The notes below the pieces were generated by a model. It saw only the letters and a program-made list of their open reading frames with translations, was not told the DNA's origin and did not search any database. DNA of 6,114 nt, from the NCBI GenBank assembly GCA_017995495.1, contig JAGOIS010000092.1:1-6114 (forward strand), in the 5' to 3' direction. The first letter of the stretch is position 1; every line of letters starts with the position of its first letter. Below, in pieces: positions 5,830 through 6,114 of the stretch. The translations under genes were made by a program, and so were the position numbers. This DNA comes from Candidatus Cloacimonadota bacterium. GTDB lineage: Bacteria; Cloacimonadota; Cloacimonadia; Cloacimonadales; Cloacimonadaceae.

Positions 5830-5862
5830 TATCACAGGCAATGTGATAAACCATATAATCAC
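5830..5862. repeat. Dyad cluster of ATCAC/GTGAT elements
   Basis: TATCACA (5830-5836), five bases GGCAA, then TGTGATA (5842-5848) is a perfect 7-bp inverted repeat. A further ATCAC at 5858-5862 can pair with the same GTGAT (5843-5847) across ten bases. The middle element therefore has two competing partners. It lies 42 bases after the last gene of the lpxB operon and is followed by CACTTTTG, only a weak T run. It could be a poor terminator, a protein site or chance. Confidence 0.35.
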
Positions 5863-5889
5863 CACTTTTGCCCCCAATTCGCCCCCGCG

Positions 5890-5960
5890 ATCAATACGGA
5901 ATAAATACGGAATCAATACGGATTTCATCCGTATTGATTCCGTATTTATTCCGTATTGAT
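5890..5960. repeat. Perfect 34-bp-arm palindrome made of six 11-bp modules
   Basis: Bases 5890-5923 and 5927-5960 are exact reverse complements separated by TTC (5924-5926). Each arm is built of 11-bp modules: ATCAATACGGA (5890-5900), ATAAATACGGA (5901-5911) and ATCAATACGGA (5912-5922), then the reverse complements TCCGTATTGAT (5928-5938), TCCGTATTTAT (5939-5949) and TCCGTATTGAT (5950-5960). The order is A-B-A then A'-B'-A', with a TTTCA centre. Module length is close to one helical turn, so each would face the same side of DNA. The element is AT-rich amid GC-rich genes, lies between convergent genes, and has neither a T tract nor GC-rich stem of a normal terminator. Transcribed, it would make a very stable hairpin. 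No coding or mobile gene accompanies it. Confidence 0.95.
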
Positions 5961-5998
5961 AATAGGAGAGGCTGGGATAATTTACCCGGAATAGCAAA

Positions 5999-6024
5999 GA
6001 GCCGGAGAAAGGATTCTCCGGCTC
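5999..6024 (-). terminator. Intrinsic terminator for the right-edge minus-strand gene
   Basis: GAGCCGGAGAA (5999-6009) and TTCTCCGGCTC (6014-6024) form a perfect 11-bp GC-rich stem with a four-base loop. On the minus strand the stem is followed by TTTGCTATT, a partial U tract, and it begins 23 bases after the stop codon at 6048. On the plus strand it is followed by AAGGTCTG, so termination in that direction is unlikely. Confidence 0.75.
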
Positions 6025-6047
6025 AAGGTCTGTTAATACGCTCTGAA

Positions 6048-6114
6048 CTATCTCAGGGCGAGTTCGGTGAGGCGGCGCACATATTTGGCCAGGTTGGCGG
6101 GGGCAAAGCGGTTG
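6048..6114 (-). CDS. C-terminal end of an unidentified protein
   Basis: Reading the minus strand from the right edge gives 21 residues, NRFAPANLAKYVRRL followed by TELALR, then TAG at 6050-6048. The codons are GC-rich like the neighbouring genes, and a strong terminator hairpin follows the stop by 23 bases, which supports a real gene end in this frame. The tail looks like an amphipathic helix. It is too short to recognise a family, and the rest lies outside the window. Confidence 0.65.
   Translation of the reverse strand, partial: NRFAPANLAKYVRRLTELALR

Noticed and set aside
5842..5862. CRP/FNR-type operator
   Set aside because: The TGTGA and TCAC halves occur, but in the order TCACA-N5-TGTGA or with a 10-base gap, which does not match the usual TGTGA-N6-TCACA spacing, and no promoter or gene start follows.
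5890..5960. CRISPR array or intrinsic terminator reading of the repeat modules
   Set aside because: The units are 11 bp, directly joined without spacers, and inverted in the second half, so not CRISPR; there is no GC-rich short stem or T tract, so not a standard terminator.
5701..5997. 98-codon minus-strand frame across the palindrome
   Set aside because: It has no ribosome binding site worth naming, its middle is only the translated repeat modules, and it runs antisense into the DUF374 gene.

Overview
The window reads as chromosomal DNA of a Gram-negative-type (lipid A-making) anaerobic bacterium: it carries lpxB, a DUF374 acyltransferase, recO, a NFACT (RqcH-like) gene, a rubredoxin-less di-iron ferritin-like protein and a COG2426 membrane protein. 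Coding DNA is GC-rich, starts include GTG and TTG, and genes are tightly packed with overlaps. Gene mix and style resemble uncultured Fibrobacterota/Bacteroidota-neighbour lineages such as Cloacimonadota; that placement is an impression, not something the sequence proves.

Layout. (1) 1-562, minus: N-terminal part of a membrane-anchored coiled-coil protein running off the left edge. (2) 563-639: short divergent control region with two promoter-like sequences facing each other. (3) 640-2822, plus: NFACT gene and recO, coupled through a GTGA stop/start overlap. (4) 2842-3339, minus: a di-iron ferritin-like protein convergent with recO, with only 19 bases between the two stop codons. (5) 3340-3487: divergent control region with a perfect 7-bp dyad, a -10-like box and a tiny upstream ORF. 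(6) 3488-5788, plus: COG2426-family membrane protein, lpxB and a DUF374 acyltransferase, with a 2-base gap and then an 8- or 14-base overlap, almost certainly one envelope/lipid A operon. (7) 5789-6047: convergent intergenic region with no gene, holding a small ATCAC/GTGAT dyad cluster, a perfect 34-bp-arm palindrome built from six 11-bp modules, and a terminator hairpin serving the minus-strand gene. (8) 6048-6114, minus: the last 21 codons and stop of an unidentified gene.

How the parts work together: the lpxB operon makes the lipid A disaccharide and probably acylates a lipid, with a small membrane protein of uncertain substrate. NFACT and RecO are a ribosome-rescue-type factor and a recombination mediator that share a transcript rather than a pathway. 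The least explained object is the modular palindrome at 5890-5960. The most unusual protein is the compact NFACT, which keeps its ends and coiled coil but seems to lack the helix-hairpin-helix region.
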